NCBI GenBank assembly: GCA_964517465.1
Contig: CAZFEK010000015.1
Span: 1-64,000 of the forward strand
DNA length: 64,000 nucleotides
Origin: JACPUX01 sp964517465
GTDB taxonomy: Bacteria > Pseudomonadota > Gammaproteobacteria > Burkholderiales > Casimicrobiaceae
Reading direction: 5' to 3'
Shown here piece after piece: positions 62,240 through 64,000 of the stretch; position 1 is the first letter of the stretch, and each line of letters starts with the position of its first letter. The notes below the pieces were generated by a model. The model made no database searches, was not told the origin of the DNA, and was given only the letters and a program-made list of their open reading frames with translations. The translations under genes and the position numbers were made by a program.

Positions 62240-62422
62240 ATGAGCGGCATAACCGAGTTGCTGCAGCCTGCGGATCAGGCGAGTAGCGGTATTCCGGGCG
62301 TCAACCCGACGGAAATGGGCGGTGCCCAGACGCGCCCGCGCCAACTGCTGGCCGGCGCCGTGATGGCACTGCCGGTGCTGGCGATGGCGGGCGTTTGGGG
62401 GTTGGTGTTCGTGGGGTGGTAG
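62240..62422 (+). pseudogene. Echo of the ftrD 3' end (60-codon frame)
   Basis: The frame ends in RPRQLLAGAVMALPVLAMAG, followed by VWGLVFVGW. Aligned without gaps to the FtrD C-terminus (RQMLASALMVLPVAVMSATW, then GMVFWVW), the last 84 bases including the stop agree at about 60 positions. The first 25 codons show no such match. No ribosome site precedes ATG 62240. It may be a remnant of a second ftrD-like gene or a small one-helix membrane protein. Confidence 0.4.
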
Positions 62423-62560
62423 CGGCAGCGCAAGAAACGCCGGGCGCGGCAACAAGACGCTTGGGTTTTGATGTAGATTCAACGCGTACCAGAAACCGTG
62501 AAGCGCCCTCTCGCTAGGGGGTGACTCACCGCGTTGCCGACCCCACTTCCGGAGCTTGCC

Positions 62561-63067
62561 ATGAACGTCATTGCCTTGCCGGGCCGGAGAAAGGAGACCG
62601 AGCCCTGGCTGCGTGATCTGCTGCTCGCGGCAGGTCTTCCCGACACCGGCGTTGTTCGCTACCGCCATTGGGACTCGGACGCTGAGGCCAGTGTATCCTT
62701 CGAGGCGGACAGGCTTTGCAACCAAACGCCGCAGCTCGTCGTTGCCAAGTCGCTGGGAACGGTCATCGCGGCGACCGCTTTCGCCGGTCAGGGCTTTCGT
62801 CCCGACGCGGCAGTCCTGATTGGCACGCCTTTCCAGGCCGTGGCGGCAGAAGACCTTCGCCTTCTCCAGGACTTTGCTCGTGGCGTGGAGACCTTGTTCA
62901 TTCAACAAATCGAAGATCCGGGCGGCGCAGCCACTGAACTGCCAACCGCGCTCTGTTTGAGTCGCGGACAGCTTGCTGCCGTGCCGGGCAATGACCATCT
63001 CTACTTGGATATACCCGCTCTCGTCGAGGTGCTGCGGCCTTGGGTAGGACGACACCTCGCGGATTAG
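62561..63067 (+). CDS. Small alpha/beta-hydrolase-like protein
   Basis: 168 residues from ATG 62561 with GGAG 8 nt upstream. The core shows MNVIALPGRRKETEPWL, the nucleophile-elbow candidate VVAKSLGTVIAATAF (Ser in KSLG instead of GxSxG), VLIGTPFQAVAAEDLRLL and a final catalytic His candidate in PGNDHLYLD. It resembles the YdeN/KANL3-type hydrolases. The substrate is unknown. Confidence 0.72.
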   Translation: MNVIALPGRRKETEPWLRDLLLAAGLPDTGVVRYRHWDSDAEASVSFEADRLCNQTPQLVVAKSLGTVIAATAFAGQGFRPDAAVLIGTPFQAVAAEDLRLLQDFARGVETLFIQQIEDPGGAATELPTALCLSRGQLAAVPGNDHLYLDIPALVEVLRPWVGRHLAD

Positions 63068-63427
63068 GGCGCGGCGGTCGGATCAGCTTCCTTCGCGCAA
63101 AGCGCGTAGCGCGCCGAGCGGGGCGTCGGCGCGCGAGCTTCGCCCCTTCGGCATTCGGCCGAATCCGCCAGAACGCCGGGTGTATAATTCCGGCCCATCG
63201 GAGTCTGGTGTGGCCTTAGGGCTCGCGCCACCTTGACCCGGCTCCCCCTCGATGGGGGAAGGCGGAGATAGGGGTGGTGCGTAACGGAGGCCATGCGGCC
63301 ACGCCCTCGCCATCGCAGGGGCACGGAGCACCAGGCATACCGACACGCCGCTTTCTGGCCACAGAAGACCCCCGAAGAACCCTGGTTCTTTTTTACCCAG
63401 CCACCCGGCACGCCCGCCGCACCCGCC
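63068..63427. other. Leader region before the bacteriohemerythrin gene, 360 bp
   Basis: It holds a TATAAT at 63183-63188 in GTGTATAATTCC without a clear -35 and a large imperfect palindrome at 63225-63280. I see no gene in it. Confidence 0.45.
63225..63280. repeat. Long imperfect palindrome with CCCCCTCGATGGGGG core
   Basis: GCGCCACC at the left and GGTGGTGC at the right frame the core TCCCCC-TCGA-TGGGGGA. This style (CCCC...GATGGGGG...GGGGTGG) is common among dispersed intergenic repeats of proteobacteria. It would fold in the leader of the next gene. Confidence 0.5.
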
Positions 63428-63919
63428 ATGAACGATTCTGCCGAAACCCGCCCCCGCGCGACCTCTCCGCGCAGCGCAACACCCATCGTCGGCTGGCAGG
63501 ATGAATACAGCGTCGGCCTGCCGGAGGTCGACGAGCAACACAAGATGCTGTTCGAAATCATCAACCGGCTCTGGAACGCCACGGTCACCAAGGCCTCGAG
63601 CGACGAGATGATGGCCATCGTCACCGAACTCGACCGGTACACTTTCACCCACTTCACGGCCGAGGAAACCTTCATGCGGGTGATCGAATACAGCGGCTTC
63701 GAAGCGCACCGCAAGGCGCATCAGGGGTTCATCGAACGCCTGCGTGCCGAACGCGCGAATGTGCTCAACGGGGGGCATCTCAGCCTGGACCTCTTGCGTT
63801 TCCTGCGCGAGTGGCTGGTCAACCATATCCTCATCGAAGACAAACGCTACGCCGCTTCGCACCTCAAAGACAGCCCGGGCTTCAGCCTGGGGAAATTCTT
63901 CAAGCGTTTCTGGAGTTAG
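63428..63919 (+). CDS. Bacteriohemerythrin
   Basis: 163 residues from ATG 63428; upstream in-frame codons overlap the leader structure and lack homology. Diiron ligands of the hemerythrin fold: VDEQHKMLFEIINRLW, FTHFTAEETFM (HxxxE), AHRKAHQGF (HxxxH) and NHILIEDKRYAA (HxxxxD). It binds oxygen, or senses oxygen or iron. A Pro/Arg-rich N-terminus of about 20 residues precedes the domain. Confidence 0.93.
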   Translation: MNDSAETRPRATSPRSATPIVGWQDEYSVGLPEVDEQHKMLFEIINRLWNATVTKASSDEMMAIVTELDRYTFTHFTAEETFMRVIEYSGFEAHRKAHQGFIERLRAERANVLNGGHLSLDLLRFLREWLVNHILIEDKRYAASHLKDSPGFSLGKFFKRFWS

Positions 63920-64000
63920 CGCATCGCGCGTATCACCCTCGCCAAACACGCCACGCCCTGCTCGATCCGCGCCGGCGGCACGGTGACGAAGGCCAGGCGC
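63916..64000 (-). CDS. C-terminal end of a PLP-dependent aminotransferase-like protein (partial)
   Basis: The last 27 codons and the stop lie inside the window: RLAFVTVPPARIEQGVACLA, ending RVIRAMR. This matches the closing helix of fold-type I aminotransferases and MocR-type regulators (pattern RLxFxxxPPxRIEEGVxRLA). It converges on the bacteriohemerythrin gene with a 4-bp overlap at the stops. Confidence 0.65.
   Translation of the reverse strand, partial: RLAFVTVPPARIEQGVACLARVIRAMR

Noticed and set aside
62225..63055. 276-codon open frame on the minus strand
   Set aside because: Antisense to the alpha/beta-hydrolase gene; the product is His/Arg-rich without motifs, while the plus-strand frame has a ribosome site and a recognisable fold.

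Overview
The window is a GC-rich proteobacterial chromosome segment, most likely from a betaproteobacterium. The evidence is the rpsF-priB-rpsR-rplI cluster followed by dnaB, a system I cytochrome c maturation (ccm) operon, aceK, and many genes joined by ATGA, GTGA or TGATG overlaps. I saw no rRNA, tRNA, CRISPR array, complete insertion sequence or prophage. The genus cannot be fixed from this window.

Left part (1-11,045). A cut-off ArsR-type regulator that appears to run into a rhodanese domain, a group of three hairpins resembling IS200/IS605 ends, and an exported rhodanese lead into a light-response locus. Its regulator (2874-3776) is a MerR-type protein with a B12-binding half. It keeps the residues that bind cobalamin in CarH/LitR photoreceptors, and a flavoprotein gene lies downstream of it. 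The divergent side carries a near-consensus sigma70 promoter framed by two TGTCCwGGACA palindromes exactly 63 bp apart. It drives nine tightly packed genes: a small exported Cys protein, an FAD amine-oxidase-like enzyme, DUF1365, a Cfa-type methyltransferase, a chalcone-isomerase-like protein, an MFS carrier, a DUF3833 lipoprotein, an SDR and a SnoaL-like protein. This looks like a light-induced membrane-lipid modification module.

11,292-21,400. A lipoprotein and a 1158-residue exported protein (14 RCC1-type repeats, an FN3-like domain, a beta-helix) form a visibly less GC-rich island. Adenine deaminase, a small membrane protein, a glycine-zipper lipoprotein, aceK and a DUF3109-type Cys protein follow.

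21,400-42,200. dnaB, the rpsF operon with clear promoter and terminator, an exported aminopeptidase, an aminotransferase, a DUF4124 protein and dtd precede the ccm locus (ccmI, an intervening PAS histidine kinase, ccmABCDEFGH). Behind ccmE lies a 21-bp tandem repeat and an echo of the ccmE 3' end. A VOC protein, DUF2784, rhlE, a TPM-domain pair, pirin and azoR come next.

42,200-64,000. lysR, an overlapping operon hutH-hutI-hutG-DUF2007-M1 aminopeptidase (no hutU or hutF in view), a haloacid dehalogenase, alanine dehydrogenase and purU precede a Fur-box-like, promoter-led ferrous iron uptake operon of FtrABCD type with an embedded outer-membrane porin and an unknown 63-residue leader gene. A three-gene glycan-type cluster follows (RgpF-like protein, SEC-C/TPR/glycosyltransferase-like chimera, methyltransferase). 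It is bracketed by the ftrD 3' end and a diverged echo of that end. An alpha/beta-hydrolase-like protein, a bacteriohemerythrin and the tail of an aminotransferase close the window.
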